Notes: generated by a model not told the origin, from the letters alone. A stretch of 64,000 nt of DNA from Bugula neritina (GCA_964035545.1 OZ037770.1:10902463-10966462); one strand, 5' to 3'. Positions 12,325 through 27,040 are shown, counted from the first letter of the stretch. Numbers and translations: made by a program.

Positions 12325-12500
12325 TATAAACAGTAGTGGAGAAATTGAGATAGCCTATAAGTTAGTTAGTTTTGTTATTAAATTTCGGTTTGGGGCACGG
12401 GTTGAAATTCTTCCAGAAACATAACTTCTTTTGCTACATTTCTAATCTAGAACACAGTCTATTCCCAATTCCTCCATTACTGCACCTACCTTGATTAGAC
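12325..12500 (+). repeat. Dispersed repeat, copy A
   Basis: This stretch (AACAGTAGTGGAGAAA, GGTTTGGGGCA, ATAACTTCTT, AATCTAGAACACAG, CTCCATTACTGCACCTACC) recurs at 51393-51540 in the same orientation, with substitutions and small indels. Neither copy has a reading frame, so it is probably an old transposon family. Confidence 0.7.
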
Positions 12501-15500
12501 TCAAAACTACTAGTAGCTTTCTATAATCAATTAGATGTTATTGAAAGTCTAGGTTTATATCTATAATTCTAATAAGTTAGAATATTAGAAAGAGACTACA
12601 GCTCCAACATACGCAAAAGAACACCTTCGGGTTTTGATTTAGATTTCTCATTTTAAGACTTGGAGTGGTGCTTTACCAGTTTCCGTTTTATGGCTACTAT
12701 AACTGGTGTTCATATTATAATTTATATTTTCTTAGTCGCATAATAGTCTATAAACTTAAGCACATATAAATATATCTAATTTTTACAACTAACATTTCAC
12801 ACCAAAGATTTGTTCATGTATAGAGTACAAAACTTGTACTCATTTTAAACAAAATTCTCAATAGACATGGTTTGAATAGTTTGCTTGTGTTTTTTGGCAT
12901 TTGACTTTAGCACAATATCTAGTTTATTTCTTCAACTGCGGAAGACTTTTCAAGCTTTCATTTGTTGAAGGATAAATTTGCTAAAATATTATTTTGTTTA
13001 TTTGTGTATTTTGTATGACAAACTCAAAGTTTTTCAATGTGTATAGTGTAACAATAAATTCAGTCAGGGGAGTGACCTGATAACATCTAGCAATAACTGT
13101 TGCATAGGCCCATTTTCAAGGAAGTAAACTATTAGTGCATGAAGCATTTCAGTGTACCCATATTTCAAATTTTTATATAGAATCACTGAAAGTTCATGAC
13201 AGAGGCCACATAGCTAGTGAATTAGTCATAATTATGGTTTCAGCTAGTCAAAGCTGTATTAACACAGCCTCAGCATAAAAAATTAGTTGATGTATTGTTT
13301 ATCTATAACAAGGATACTGCTTTATGCTTATAAAAATTTCAATACTATAATAATATAATAACCGATGGTATATAATTTATAGTATATGCCACCTTAACAC
13401 ATGCACGGATAGTTATCTTATAGGCTATAATCCATGCAACCTTAACGTTTATCACGTTAACTACATAACAATATGGAAATGGACACAGTTTTGTTTTAAC
13501 AATTAACATTACATATATGCTTTTCTCCTAAAATACATGATCACATCTCTATTGGGGCCTAAACAAGGCACATTATGCACGAGAATAGTTTGTCACTTTG
13601 TAGAGAATCTTAATAAAAACTGTAGTTGAAATGACGAACATAACTGCTAAAAATCTGTACAAATTGTCAAAATTCTGTCAACATCTGACGAAGTCAATTT
13701 GACTCATGGTTATATTGTCTTAATTATAAGTATATATAAAAATTTTCTCTCCTGCAAACTTTGACTAATTTTGCTAAAATCTACAATTGATCAAATTAAT
13801 TTTCTTTGCAAAGACCTAATGCTAAATTAAGCACACAAGCAGACTTAATTTTAAATAGGCCTTAATTATAGCTAATAGCTAATTGAGACATGCATGCACA
13901 CAATAAAGCAGTGCCATTTATATAACAACTAATAACTCATGTGTGTTATACAACAATGAAGACATTAGATCTTATGCAGTAGCTTTATTTACATACTTGT
14001 AAGGAACAATTGCAGTTAGATTTTTAAATAAGTGTAACACAATGGCGACATTCAGGACACTAATAAACTATCAACCTCTGTGATTCGACTAAACAGGGCA
14101 TTAGAGAAATTCTATCTTGCCTTGTTATCAGAGCTAAATTTTACTGATGGATGTGAAATCACCAAATTGCTTTGTTTGATTGCATCTTTCAATAGCTTTG
14201 TTTCACTCTATTATTACAGACGCATATTATATTTCAACACTGTTCTGAAATGATTGCTGAAAGTCTTATAGCTGTAGGGAAAATTGACCTTTTTGAGATG
14301 AGAGAGTATTTCAGAAGCTATAGTATTATTAGAAATTTCCTGATTCCATCATTCATGCATTTGCACTCTTTGCCATTAGGAAGGCTAACCAGCCACTATG
14401 CTTAGAGAAATATGATTTGAATAATGTGAGAAAAAAATAGAATTTAACATTTCACACAATTGGGGCTTTGGTTAACAGATACATTGATTTAAATGATATA
14501 TGTATATTATATGATATCATATGAGATACAAATTATAAATTGCTGCATGAAAACAATATTTACGTATCTAAATTCTAAACTCTTAAATTGAATTATTCAA
14601 TTTATCTCTTCCACATTCAGCTAGTTTCACAAGTTGAGATGAAAGAAGCAGTACGAATTGTTGATAAGGAGAGATACCATTAATTACTGAGTAGTAGTTT
14701 TAATAAAAAGTAAAAAGGAAGTAATTTAAACACTCAATCTGTATCTTTTACAGCTTAATCTTTGGCGCATGTAAAGAAGAAATTCCTTTGCCTACTCAAT
14801 TACGTAAGTTTCGTTTTCAACAACAATACTCAGTATACTTATACTGTAAAGAAGTTTGTCAACACAAAGTACATAAATCACTCAGCCTGTCAACAGAGTT
14901 TCTTCTGATTCAAAACAATGACTGATTGGTGCTAAAAGTGACAGTCTAAACAGCCTCAGGCAATGTGAATAGAAAATAGTTGGACAAAAAATTACTCATA
15001 GAAAGCCCATTCTTCCCTTATGTGATTATAGTTGGGAAACGCATCACTGTGCTGAAATAAAAGTTTTCACAATTAAAAATGGTACTGGCTATAACAAAAT
15101 CAAATCTACTCTTTTCTCTGTATAATTAGAATCTGTTTAAACATTTTTGTAGTCTGCAAAAATATGTAGTATTAGTTTTGGCATTAATTATAATGTTACT
15201 TTCACTATTGTCCAGAGCATAACAATTACAATTGTTATCGTAAAACACTTTTCCTTTCCTTATTTATGACTAATGACTATGACTGATTTTAATGTCAAAA
15301 ACTTGCATGGTTTATTGATTATATATAGAAGTGTCAGTCCATTATGTTGTCATTTCTAGTCAAAATTGTTTTGCATACTTCTACCAAAACTAGGCAGTTT
15401 AGGTACTAATGAATTTTGCTACAGCGTTTAAAGTCATAATTTTTATTTATCAGTATTTGTTTTCTCTGAATTTTATACATCTACATCTCAGACCTTTCAT

Positions 15501-18500
15501 CAAAGAAAACCTGCTCTCATTGATATCTAAATAAAGCAGCTTTTCTTTACAGCTAAACAAATCGCTTTCAGACTGAGAGAACAAACTTTTTTAGCTTAGA
15601 ATGAGTTGATAATTTTTAGTTTGGGGCTTGAGTTTAGGGATTGATTGTTTCATTTTGCAGGCAGGCAACTGCTAAAGAAAAATTCCATAGAGCTAACGCA
15701 ATTTTACAGTTAATTCTGTATTTAAGTGATTTTATAAAATTATTTCAAATGGAGGCATGTGAACTCATTGTGATTATTGCTTTTGAAAATTATAAAACAA
15801 AATTTAGCATTTGGATTTTTCAGCACTATAGTTTTTAGAAGTAGCTAAGCCTTTTATCAACCTTAATTACTGATTTACGTAATACTGCTGTCAGAGCAAC
15901 TTCCACATTATGTAGTCAGCTGTTAGTTTGGCAGGTTGCCATCTAGCTGTAAAGCTATATCTATATAGCATGCTATGAAACACTGAACAGCTAATCCTTA
16001 ATTCATCTCAATGCTAAGCAGTCTTTGGCCCTTCATTATGGTTGTTTGCAGTTCTAAATTTTCAGAGCACTCTATCAATTATGTAAAGATTTAAATGATG
16101 TCTGCACCAGAATGTTTTGGATTGATATTGGCTACCATATAGTCATAAAGGTATTTTTCAGCTAAGATTTTATCATTTTCAGCTGGATGTAAATGAAATT
16201 ATTACATTGATGTTAATAACTACATCTGAAATAAATTGAAAAGCTGTAGAATTGCCTGAAGCATTCTTACATGATTATTATGTTGCTATTATATATTATT
16301 ATTTGAGTCTATATATATCATTAACTTGATTCACTGAGATGTAAATTCAATTAATATGCAGCATTATGATTATACTTTGAAGATGCATCTTTCTTCTATT
16401 TGAATTGTTAATTGAAGTAGGAAGCCTTGTTTCACAACTAAGAGTACTTTACATAACAAAACTGGCTGCTCATATAGGCTTAGAGATATTCAAACATGTT
16501 TACAGTTCAACAGAGTGGAAATATTTTCAATTTGATGAGTATTTTAATAGAGCAAGTGTCAGAGTTAATTGAAAACTGGGAGTCATGAGGTTCATGGCTT
16601 ATAATTGGTTGTAAAAACTGTTGAAAGATGAGAGTTTTCAACCTTATTTCTTAACAGGTAAAATGTGCCACTTTCAACTATATAGTTGCATAGGTTTGCA
16701 TCAAAATAAATTACTCAACAGACTTTACCAAAACTAATGCAAAAGAAAAGCTGGTTATTACTGCTCATTTAGTTTTATCTTATAAATGTCTTTATAACAA
16801 AATAATTTATCGTAATAAATCTGGTTATTTTAATTTTACTGGACCATTTTCTAAAAGTTCTTACTACTCTGTATACTCTGTTATTTAAATGTAAACTTAT
16901 AGCAGACTTAGGTTCCAAGATCTATACACTTTATAATGAAACCATAAGAATCAACACTAAAATTTCTTCTAATAAATTAGGGCCTTTAATTCAAAATTTG
17001 CTGCTATAATTTAATATAATTTTAAAATCAAAAATTAAAACTGTAACTGAATTAAACTAGATTTAATAACAACTTGAAGACACAGATTTAATTAGACCTC
17101 AATTTGAATATAACATGCTTAAAGTATTTTGAAAGTGGTATATAATCACCTAAACCTATTATAGTAACTTTTCATTTATTATGTTTTTTATTTTCTATAA
17201 CACTTGCACCATCAGTATAAATAGCATAGTTGCCTTGATTAGTCACTGGAATAAATCATTACCTTCACACTTTAATCTCACAACAGGAAATGTATTTGAG
17301 TTTGGCAAGTCGCCAGGTGAGTAGGAAGTTGTAATAAATGCATGAATGAAGGCTGGCATGAGACATACAATCACGTAATCGGCAATATCTGAGGGGTGAT
17401 TCTCCGTAACAAGAAATATCAATCTTATGAACCATGTGTTACCAAATTCATGGTATCTGAATGTGTAATAGTGTGATGCAAACTATACGGAACTTTGCAA
17501 GCTTCGAAGTTATACGTCACTAATGTCATGTAGACAAGAAGCTGATAAATTAGTACCTGTATAAATGATGAACTTTGCTATACTTTGCTAGAGCCATGAC
17601 CAGATTTTTGTTAGAGCTGTGATTTGATATAAATTAACATTCCGAACAGTGATTTCAGTGTACTAGTAGTATTATACTATTATAGAATGTCTAAACTATA
17701 TGAATTATATTTTCTTTATTGGTTTCATAGAATAACATAACTTTTAATCATGCTTGTAGTTATTGACCCATATAAGTAAAAAGAACATCTCAACTTAACG
17801 TTGCAAGTTATAGAAACATACAAAGTCGGCATTATAAAGGTAAAAAGTTGCAACAATGCTAAAAACTTGATCGAGTTTTGAGTTTCCTGTGCTTTATCAA
17901 AGCTTCAATCACAAGCTATATCAAAATCTTTGAAACAAATTAATGAAACATTCACAATATATTCACCAATGGCTATCGGAGTCTCGACACTTAAAGAGAC
18001 ATCCTATTAAACGCTGGCACATTGTAAAATGTATTGACAATAAAATAAAGGATGTCAGTTGCTGTTGGCTAGCTACTGCCTGCCAAACCTTTTGCAGATG
18101 CTTAGATTGAAATGTTTATTTAGGGAAACAAAGAGACAAAAAGTCAGAACTAATCTGCAGGCTGCTACATCCTACATGACGTGAAATGCTCTCTTTTGTG
18201 TCGTGTTAGGTGGTGGACAGGAAGCCATGGATGATTAACAGTAGATGTTAAGAATACGTCAAGTCTACTCTACTGTGTATATTAGGGACAAGTATTAACA
18301 CCAATATAGGTGCTTTACTACGCATGTCAAAGCTTTTCGACAAAGCTTATAGAAGACCTAATTTTGCTAAAACATGAACCTAAAAACTTGAAACTAAGTC
18401 TTGCATCAATATTTAGTTAATAGTTCTGCGAGGATTGTGGTTTGGCATAATTTAAACCAGCAGTGTAATTATAGGTGTAGAACCTGCATATATTTAAAAT

Positions 18501-21500
18501 GTGAGGTGCCAAAAATCGCTTTCTGGGACGCATTCTAGCACCAGCATGTCTGCCGTTAAACTAGCTATTGCTGGAGATAGTGATTTACTACTATCTTGTT
18601 TAGTATAATAATCATTATTGAAATAATATATACTAGAATGAATAATGCTTCTGCTATTTATGCCACTGGGATAATCATTTAGTGAAAGTTTATCTAGTTA
18701 GTTGCAAGATAAAAGATATGAAAAAACATTGGAAATCAATTTGAATTGGATTGAACCAAAAGTTGTGCATTTTTATAGAATAGGCATTTCTTCTCTACAT
18801 ACTATGTATATGCATGGCCAGACGAATTTAGCCACCGTTTTCTCATATTTTTTTCTTTTAATGCCTACCTTAGATCTTTGAGTTAAATAGCCATTGCTCT
18901 TTGATTGACCACTATTCTTTGCAATGGGACAAATGAACCTCTCCCCACGTACAGGTAGTTGCTGCCATTAAAAATAAAGTTGCTCACCAGAAGTTAATAA
19001 TAAAATTAAACTAATCACCTGGATTATTTTCTATCCTCAAAGATGTTTTTGATCTCTAAGATTATTGTTATATATTGCTGGCACACAATATTTACACGAT
19101 GAGCCCTATAGTTTTAGTTTATAGAAGTAATATTGGAGAGGGTTTAGTTTGAGCCGTCTTAGCTGATGGAAAAGTCTAGGCCCCTTACTAAATTAGGATA
19201 ATGTCTGAACCGCAGACAGTAAGCTGTTTCTAACCTGATACTGACATTAGCTGCTGCATGGGGGTATAAACTTTATACAGTACTGATGTCAAAGGTAACT
19301 TCAGGTGCTTCATTTAATATACTCAATATAAAATTTGCTCATTTCGAATTATAATCGTGTTAACTATAATGTTAAGGAGCTAAAATTTTGCGTGATTTGA
19401 ATAATTGTAAGAAAATAATTATTATAATACAAGTTACACCTGCGTAATAAAAAGAAAATGTAATAATTTTTGCATGATAAATAATGCACCAATAACAAAA
19501 AAAAACGTTTTCTTGTACCAAATTTTGGCAGCTAGACGTTGAAAAGTCACCAGAAGTATTTCACTCAACCTGCTGAATTGTTTTTATAAATAGGTAAAAC
19601 ACCAATAGCTGCAGCAAAACAGTTTTTTTTGTTAATACAGAAATTGATGTTTATTTTATCTAATGTATTGGTTTTTGATTAGAATATGCCGTATAAAAAC
19701 CAGTTATGTGCAACCTCATGTGAACTCAACTTCTTCAAACTTTTTTAGTAAATTTTTCATTAATGTATTGCAACACAGAGCAGGAAAAGCTGATTGAAAA
19801 TCAAAATAGTTCCTTATATTCCATATGAAGGAAGCATTATATCACATGGCCATGATTTAATTTTTAAGATAATAAATTCTTTCCTGGTACTTGTTGTGAC
19901 ATGGAACTTGGTGGTTAGTTATTTGGAAACAAAATAATTACCTAAACGTTTATAAAGTATATTTACTCTACAAAATTATGTCAACAACAGAAGGCGTCTG
20001 CCAGTTTTACTCAAAATAAATAATAAAGTAATTCCACTCACCTTACCTGGCGTGTCAATAAGCTTAGATGTGACAAGACCTCCAGAGTAGAAATGCTGAG
20101 ATACTGACCAGAGATTATAACTAATTCCGAGACTCACTCAATGCTCAGACAGGTTTCCATTCACGTTAATACCTGCTTAGATCAAGTGGATTAATTCCCT
20201 GCTATGCAGCCTTGTTCATCCGACTGCAACGCTTGAACTAATATCATGACTGTAGTTAGATTTGGTCAACTGGTGAAGCTTCAATTTGATTGGTTGATGA
20301 GCACATACATAGTCATGTATACGTTATCAGTTAGTCTGGTATAAATACTTTATTCATTCCACAAATGAAAAGTATAATTGTCTTCACTAGAACAGCTAAT
20401 TGTGTCAACAATTATTAAAATGCTACAAATATAAAACTGCATGACTTTATAATATTTCGAAAGTGACAAACCAATGCCTTTACATATATGCCTTGTATCT
20501 AGTCATAACTGCTATAGCCTATAATCGTAAAACATTATATAGCATATATTATATTATATAAAGCTATAATATATTATATAGCTAGCAAATGTGCTCTAGA
20601 TTACCTACAATATCAAACTAAACTTTATTTAGTAAAACTTTATATAGAGCTGTAAAAGCTGAACATAAAGTTTTTTTTTATGTAAAGCGTGTTTTTAAAT
20701 TTTAGTTTCAACTAAATTCAACCAAATGCACACTCATTGTAATGGTAAGTCATATTATAGAATAAATGAAGTAATTTATCAATTGTTTTGCTATAGTTGA
20801 ATGATGAAAGTGTATTATTTATTTCTATTAATAATTAGATTGTGTAATTGATCAATAATAAACCTTGAAACAGGTAAGTTACAGGTATTATTATCAACCT
20901 TTAGCTACAATAAACTAAATTTTGTTTTTTTATCATTATAATTAAGAGCTTTATGAGAAAATCCTTAATGACTGAGCATTTATAGTAACGTGCATGAGGG
21001 AAGGGGGGGGAGGTAATAACTTAAATAACTTAGACTATGTCCAGTTGGGCTGGCCGTGTATATCTACATCACCACGTACAGAAGGATTAGACTCTGTTTA
21101 TTAAACAGCAAAGTCCACTGATTTTATCTCATGCAGCTGTCAAACTGTCACAATATGAAACAGCAAAGCAGAATGATGTCTTATATGTGACAGGTGATAT
21201 ATTTAGATTATACCATCACTTTATTATATAGGCCATAGAAATAGATGCTGATAATATTTACGCTGGCTAACAACTAGTGCAAAGTGTAGAACTGGTGAAG
21301 CTAGGTTAAAAGCTAATGCATGTGAAGGGCCACACTAAGCAGTGGAAACTTTACAAAAATGAAAACTTAGGCTGTTTTGTGTAAATTTCGTGTGGCCAAA
21401 ATGCTCAATGACCAATTCCAGGAAATTTCTTCGAAACCCTATCACTCTCTTATATACAGTGTATATATATACCACTGTATACCACTGTGCAGGTCTGTAT

Positions 21501-22859
21501 GTGCGCGTATAGAGGTATTTTTTATAATTCAAAGCTATTTTTAGCTTCATCAGGCCCAAGTTATTTTTAGCACTGGCTTATGAAATTTGCATACCTCTAA
21601 CCATCCTATAAGAAGTCAACCCGCAAAATTTAACTTTCTCCACCCTGGATATGACTAATGATAGAATGGCTGTATAGTAGTTAAGCTTGTAGGGTTACTT
21701 TTTAATGGACTGATTCACTATTAAGAAAGATTTACATACATAAATAGAACTGAGAAGGTGAAAAGATGACGCATTTAGTCTACCTTGTAATTATTTCCAT
21801 CTTTTGCAAGATATTTTTTGATGGCCAACGCCTATGCAGTCTGTGATTCAAATAATGTTAAGGTCAACTAAATTGAACTAAACTTTGCTGGCATCTAACA
21901 AGTAACAATTGTCAGAGAAACTATGGTTAATTTTTAATACAACTGCAGCAGCTAAAGCCAATTTCTGACTGGAGTTACAGAAATTACTACATTTTTAATG
22001 ACCTAGTTTTTAAAGTTTGTAGTGTAAAATATCGAAACTAAGAAGTTGAAAGTTTTAGTGATTTTTTTATGAAAACACGGAGCATTACAGAACTTACATA
22101 CATGGGTGTTGACCATCTTAGAAATTTGGTCTATGTAGTTATTAGTATTTAAACTGTTTCCATCAAAAGTACAGTAAAACTTGCAAATTATGAGTTCAAA
22201 AGAAAATAAGGCAAAAGAAAATAAGTAGTCAGTAAAGAAGTAAAACCACAGTCTAGCTTGCCAGTGAAAGCTATAGTTTAGTAATTTGAAAAGAGAATTT
22301 TAATAAAAACATTAAAAGTCAACAAGGTATTTGAAACTTACAATAAAAGCTTTTACTATGAATACTGGCTAGGTTGGTATATCTTATATAAGAACATCAT
22401 GTGGTAGGGAACATGCAGAGTGGGTATATTTAATTATCACCACAATTTTCTTTAGCAAATGATACTTAGCTTAAAATCTTTGTAATAGAAGGTTGAGAAA
22501 TTGATGGGGTAAACATAGTCACCCCATCCATCAACTTTTCATAAGTCAAAATGAAAATAACTAAATGTAGGTATAATAGTAAATATTGCACTAGGATCAG
22601 TAACCAATTCGGATATGTCAATGAGCACATACCAGCAGCATGTGAACACAATGGTTACTAATTGTGAACATTATTAGGGTTGGACTGAAATACAGTGACA
22701 GTGTCGAGAAATGTGCGGGCATCTGCATAACCACACATGTACACCAGTGGCCGACCAAACGTTGCCACGTGGCGTCATCCATTATAATATACTCTATTAT
22801 AAAATAAAGGTGGCAATAATAAGAATGAACTACATGACCTATATACTTATGCTCCTATA

Positions 22860-23060
22860 TGTTGCATACTAATAATATATATTATGATACTATGTATTAT
22901 TTTTTATCACCTATCCCGCTTTGTCTTAATATGTATTATGATATATATTATGTATATATTTTAATATATGATATATGAAAATAATATGTAATATAAATTA
23001 TAATACATATTATAATATGCGTAGTAGTATAATATATATTATATTATGTAATATTATATA
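22860..23060. repeat. TA-rich microsatellite-like block
   Basis: Degenerate runs of ATATATTATGATA and related units, with many short self-complementary tracts. No coding signal. Confidence 0.7.
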
Positions 23061-23740
23061 TAAAACATGTTTTACTGTATGTGTTATTTTATGATGATTG
23101 TGTATTGTGCATTATGTATTATAATATAACGTATATCAAATTGTATAACAAGTAAATCTAGAAGCTTTGCAGCTCAGCTGCCGAAATTGTGCACATCTTT
23201 TCTTACACCTGATTGCTAGTACTAAAATAATGCCCTAGTATTTTAAGGCATACCTAGCACTATATGAAATGATTTTCTACTTACTTGGGTTATAATTTGC
23301 GAACTTAATCAGCTAGAAACTGTATTACTCTAATCTAAGAATACTCTTCAATGCAAATGTTATTTTATGTTCATTATGCTTTATAGTTATGTAAAGATGA
23401 ACACATTATTACTATATTGCATTGCAGCTGACTTTTCTGCTGCTATATTGAATCAAATTCTTATCATAAGGATGATGTGCAAAGCTTGTTGATGCTGGAG
23501 AAATAAGAAGGTGAATGTTACTTTCATTTGCAGTTCTACAATATAACATCTAGTTTATACTTCAGCTGGTTACAGCTTGTGTACATAAATGAGCAAAATA
23601 GATGTCAGAAAACAAGAACAATTCTGTAAATTACTCTAACAGCCTGTATAAGTCATACAAAGAGGGAATTCGTTTTTCCGACAAACTATTTGAAATAGCT
23701 ATGTTAGCCTTCTGATCAGGTATTTTTCATCAAGTTGTTT

Positions 23741-23888
23741 TATAAGCAGCTCCAGGTTAGGGGTGAAGGGAAGTTTTAGTTTGGGGGTCTCAAGTTAGGT
23801 CCCGACTTCAAACTTGAGTTTGAAGTCGGGACCTAACTTGAGACCCCCAACTAAAATTGCCCTCACCACTAAATCGGTGCTGCTTATA
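23741..23888. mobile_element. Foldback element (MITE-like), 148 bp
   Basis: The whole segment is one long palindrome. It starts TATAAGCAGC and ends GCTGCTTATA, and the arms of about 73 bp pair around a 2-nt centre near 23815. The inner 30 bp on each side (GGGGGTCTCAAGTTAGGTCC and onward) are perfect, while the outer arms have several mismatches. If the terminal TA is the target duplication, it would be a Tc1/mariner-type MITE. This is inferred from structure only. Confidence 0.7.
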
Positions 23889-24711
23889 GAACAATTCATT
23901 TTAATTGAAGCCTCTGTGTCAGCATGATCCGGAATTTGGTAATTGACTAATATAATATTTTATTTCACATTGCCTTGTATAGCAGGTAAAGTTTAGTGAG
24001 CTAGGCACACAAACTATTGGGCGTGGCACTGATGCGCCAATAAATGAAGGATTCTGATGAAAATGTAGTATTGCAGAGTGTAACTAAAGGTAAGCATAAC
24101 ATGATTAGAGCTAATCAACTCTGGATATAATAATATGCAAGCTGTAACATAAGTGAGCTTCTGAAAACTATCAGCAACAATACTCAGCTTTCAAATGAAA
24201 AACAAAACTAGGTTTAATAGCATACCACATCTGGCAGTTAATTTATTTTTTGAAATAATAGTTTCCATTGTCAGAATTTATATACATAATAAAATAACAA
24301 AAAGTAATTGTATTAACCTACTAAAAGGAGATAATACGATGTCAAGTAAGATACTTAACTAAATTACAAATAATAAAATATTTACTAAATGTTTATCCTG
24401 CTTGAAAAATAAATTAATAGAATTGGCAGTTTTACAGAATAAACTGGCTATAATATGCTGTTTAAATTCCAGTACAGCGATAAGTATCACAATAAATAAT
24501 ATCAGAGTTATTTATTACATGAAGCAACAGATTTACGAGAGTGAATAAAATAATTGGCATTCAATAATATTACATCAATGTGAAACATAGAAATAGTTTA
24601 GTTGGTTTATTGTCATTATACTGAGTTAAATAAATGATCCGAATTGAAGCTTAATCGACTTAATAATATATACATGCAAAATACAATACCGACTAGAAGT
24701 TCCTTCAATAA

Positions 24712-24866
24712 AAAACTCACACAAGTTTATAGTTACCATCCCTGTAAAAAACCTCTGATCTAAAAGGTGTTAAATCAGGCTAAGGACTTATTCAGATGGA
24801 GGTTTGAACCCATGACTTTGTGTTTACTAACCAAACGCTCTAAGCACTGGACCACGGCTGCTCTCT
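24712..24866 (-). mobile_element. tRNA-derived SINE, copy 4
   Basis: Read on the minus strand it has GCAGCCGTGGTCCAGTGCTT (box A-like), TTAGTAAACACAAAGTCATG, GGTTCAAACCT (box B-like), AAGTCCTTAG and the ATAAACTTGTGTGAGTTTTT tail. The central GTTAGGAAGAGCAT part is deleted, making it shorter than the other copies. Confidence 0.85.
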
Positions 24867-25159
24867 CCTTCAGTTGATACAAAATAGCTGATTTTCTGAT
24901 TCCTATGAGATTTATGTGACAGCGTTGATGTCATGCGGTTATGATGTCATCACTTTGTACAGACGACATGTACACCACGTAGAACCAACGTATGTACTAC
25001 TTTGGAGAGTTGACTATGTCAAGGTTACAATCTTCTTCTACTTTCATATCACTCTGTAACAAAGCATTGACATATATTAAATAGCCCAATGTCTCACTAT
25101 CTTACACAGGTGCAGAAGGGGTGGGTGAATCCCCCCAACTACTTTGGATATCTGTGTTC

Positions 25160-25280
25160 AGTTAGAATATTCCTGACTACAAAATATTTTTAACTGATAA
25201 AATTTCCACATTCATCACAGGGTAGGTAAAGTAACATGTTACATTTCTCTACTTGATTGTTTACAAAGAAATACATTCCT
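25160..25280 (+). repeat. Dispersed direct repeat, copy A
   Basis: The stretch including ATTTCTCTACTTGATTG and TTTACAAAGAAATACATTC is repeated in the same orientation at about 26910-27040 with roughly 85 percent identity by eye. The pair lies 1.75 kb apart and has no coding potential. Confidence 0.65.
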
Positions 25281-25518
25281 TTATATAGTTACATATTAAT
25301 GTCATCATAATCAGATGTTTTGATTGCCTAATGTGAGTAAAACCAGTTGTTGACTTTGTAACTCATTCAAATAATGGCTTTATGCTGAATCTTTGAATTC
25401 TCGAAATAAGGAGAAGGGATGGGGGAGCTACTAAAAACTAAATATCATTCTTTGTCCAACACCTTTAAATAGTTATAAACAAAGCTTTGGAATATTTATT
25501 ACAACCAATACCAAGACT

Positions 25519-25548
25519 ACCCCCCTCCCCTCCCCTCCCCCCTCCCTG
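25519..25548 (-). other. Potential G-quadruplex tract
   Basis: The plus strand is almost pure C here (CCCCCCTCCCCTCCCCTCCC and onward), so the minus strand has at least four runs of three to six G separated by single A residues. This satisfies the usual quadruplex rule. It is isolated in AT-rich DNA. Confidence 0.7.
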
Positions 25549-26909
25549 GAGTACGGACTGCCTTTGGTGCTAGCAGAAAGATCATTGTAATATATTTTTA
25601 TAAGTTTTACCTCAATTTACTAGCTTCAATATCAAATGCCTAAAAGTATGAGAGTGCTTTTGTTTTATCTATAGCCGCTAATGAAAACAGATGATGAAAA
25701 TATTTCATAAAACACTACAAGTGATTTCATTATTCAAAAAACTAATGAACTACTACCCATATACTATAATAGCACCATTTCACAGTCTGGTAGGTTGATA
25801 CAGCCACTCACTATACTCTGAAATCCTATTATCTTCACATCATCATATTTTACTAAATATATTTAAAAATATATCTATACTAAGTTGTAAAACTTTCAAA
25901 TCTATATGAAGCCCACGATTGATTATTTTCTTTTACATCTATTAAAACACAGGCCAATGGATTAGTGACTCCATCAACCAATCACTGACTGAGAGCAGAG
26001 ACTGATACTAAGTTGTAGTGCAGGGGTTGACTGACTCTAAGGTGATTTCACCTGCCATTATATGATGGTCATTTGCATACCGAATTACTAATCTAACAAT
26101 TGATGGTTAATTTAGGTATTGAGTTTTCAACTATTAGTTCTGCACTTGATTGATGGCAACAATTCAATTGAGGAAAATTGAAAGAGTCGTAAGCAAGCGA
26201 ATTTTGATTGTTTGACCTTTTCAATACCAACTTTTGTGATTATATTCTAACTGGCCCAGCCCTAGTAAGTTCCAGTAAGTTCTAGAAGACTTACAGAAGA
26301 AGGAGTTGCTAGTTCGGCTTTCCCCAAGTCATTTAAAGCTCGAGTGACCTGAACCTGGCATGCCAGCCTTGCCGAGTTTACCGCCTACCAATAAAACATT
26401 AAAGATTGAATTTGAACATTATAACCACAATATATAGTGCGATAATTTAATGCATTACGCACATGACTTGGTGCATGTAAAATGCTTATTTCACCCCACT
26501 AATAAAAATAGATTGATGTTACGAGAATTATTGGTTTGCAACCCAATAAAAATGGCTTTAAATTCTTATCTTCCACAAAAGAAATTTGACTAAAAAAGAC
26601 TTTTCGTGTTCCGATGATCAACACGTTTCCTCAATAATTCCTTCAAATCGGGTACAATGAATTAATTAGAGCAATATTATGCAAAAAACAATCTTCTGTA
26701 ACCTTATACAATTTTTAAACTTATTAGATTTATCAACATTAACCCAGATGAAAAAATCTGAATTACCTTAAATATTAAAATACAGGATGTTAAAGCATAT
26801 CTAAAAATTTTCATGAAATTAATTTACAGATAACCGAAAAGCGTAACCAGTGCAGTTGTGCTTTAATAGAGGTGATAACTCCCACTTTGAAGCCTTTCAC
26901 GCCATTAAA

Positions 26910-27040
26910 AATGCATTCAGCTAAATATTTATTACAAAACAATTTCTACCAATGCAATATTCACATCAATCACAGAGTAGGTGAAGTAACAACATGCTAT
27001 ATTTCTCTACCTGATCGTTTACAAAGAAATACATTCAGTA
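26910..27040 (+). repeat. Dispersed direct repeat, copy B
   Basis: Second copy of the repeat at 25160-25280. It ends about 45 bp from the donor of the last DEAF1 exon found, so it lies just inside or after that gene. Confidence 0.65.

Noticed and set aside
17280-17325. Short plus-strand segment between CAACAG and CAG/GTGAGT
   Set aside because: Only about 30 nt, with no neighbours to join in frame; probably chance splice-like sites.
20041-20110. Minus-strand exon-like piece ending LIDTP before a GTAAGG donor
   Set aside because: The DTP(G) motif suggested a GTPase G3 box, but no flanking exons or other GTPase motifs were found.
22670-26262. TTAGGGTTGGACTG and the complement of TAGGGCTGGGCC as ends of one 3.6-kb transposon
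   Set aside because: The ends match poorly, no flanking duplication is seen and the interval contains other intact elements without any transposase.
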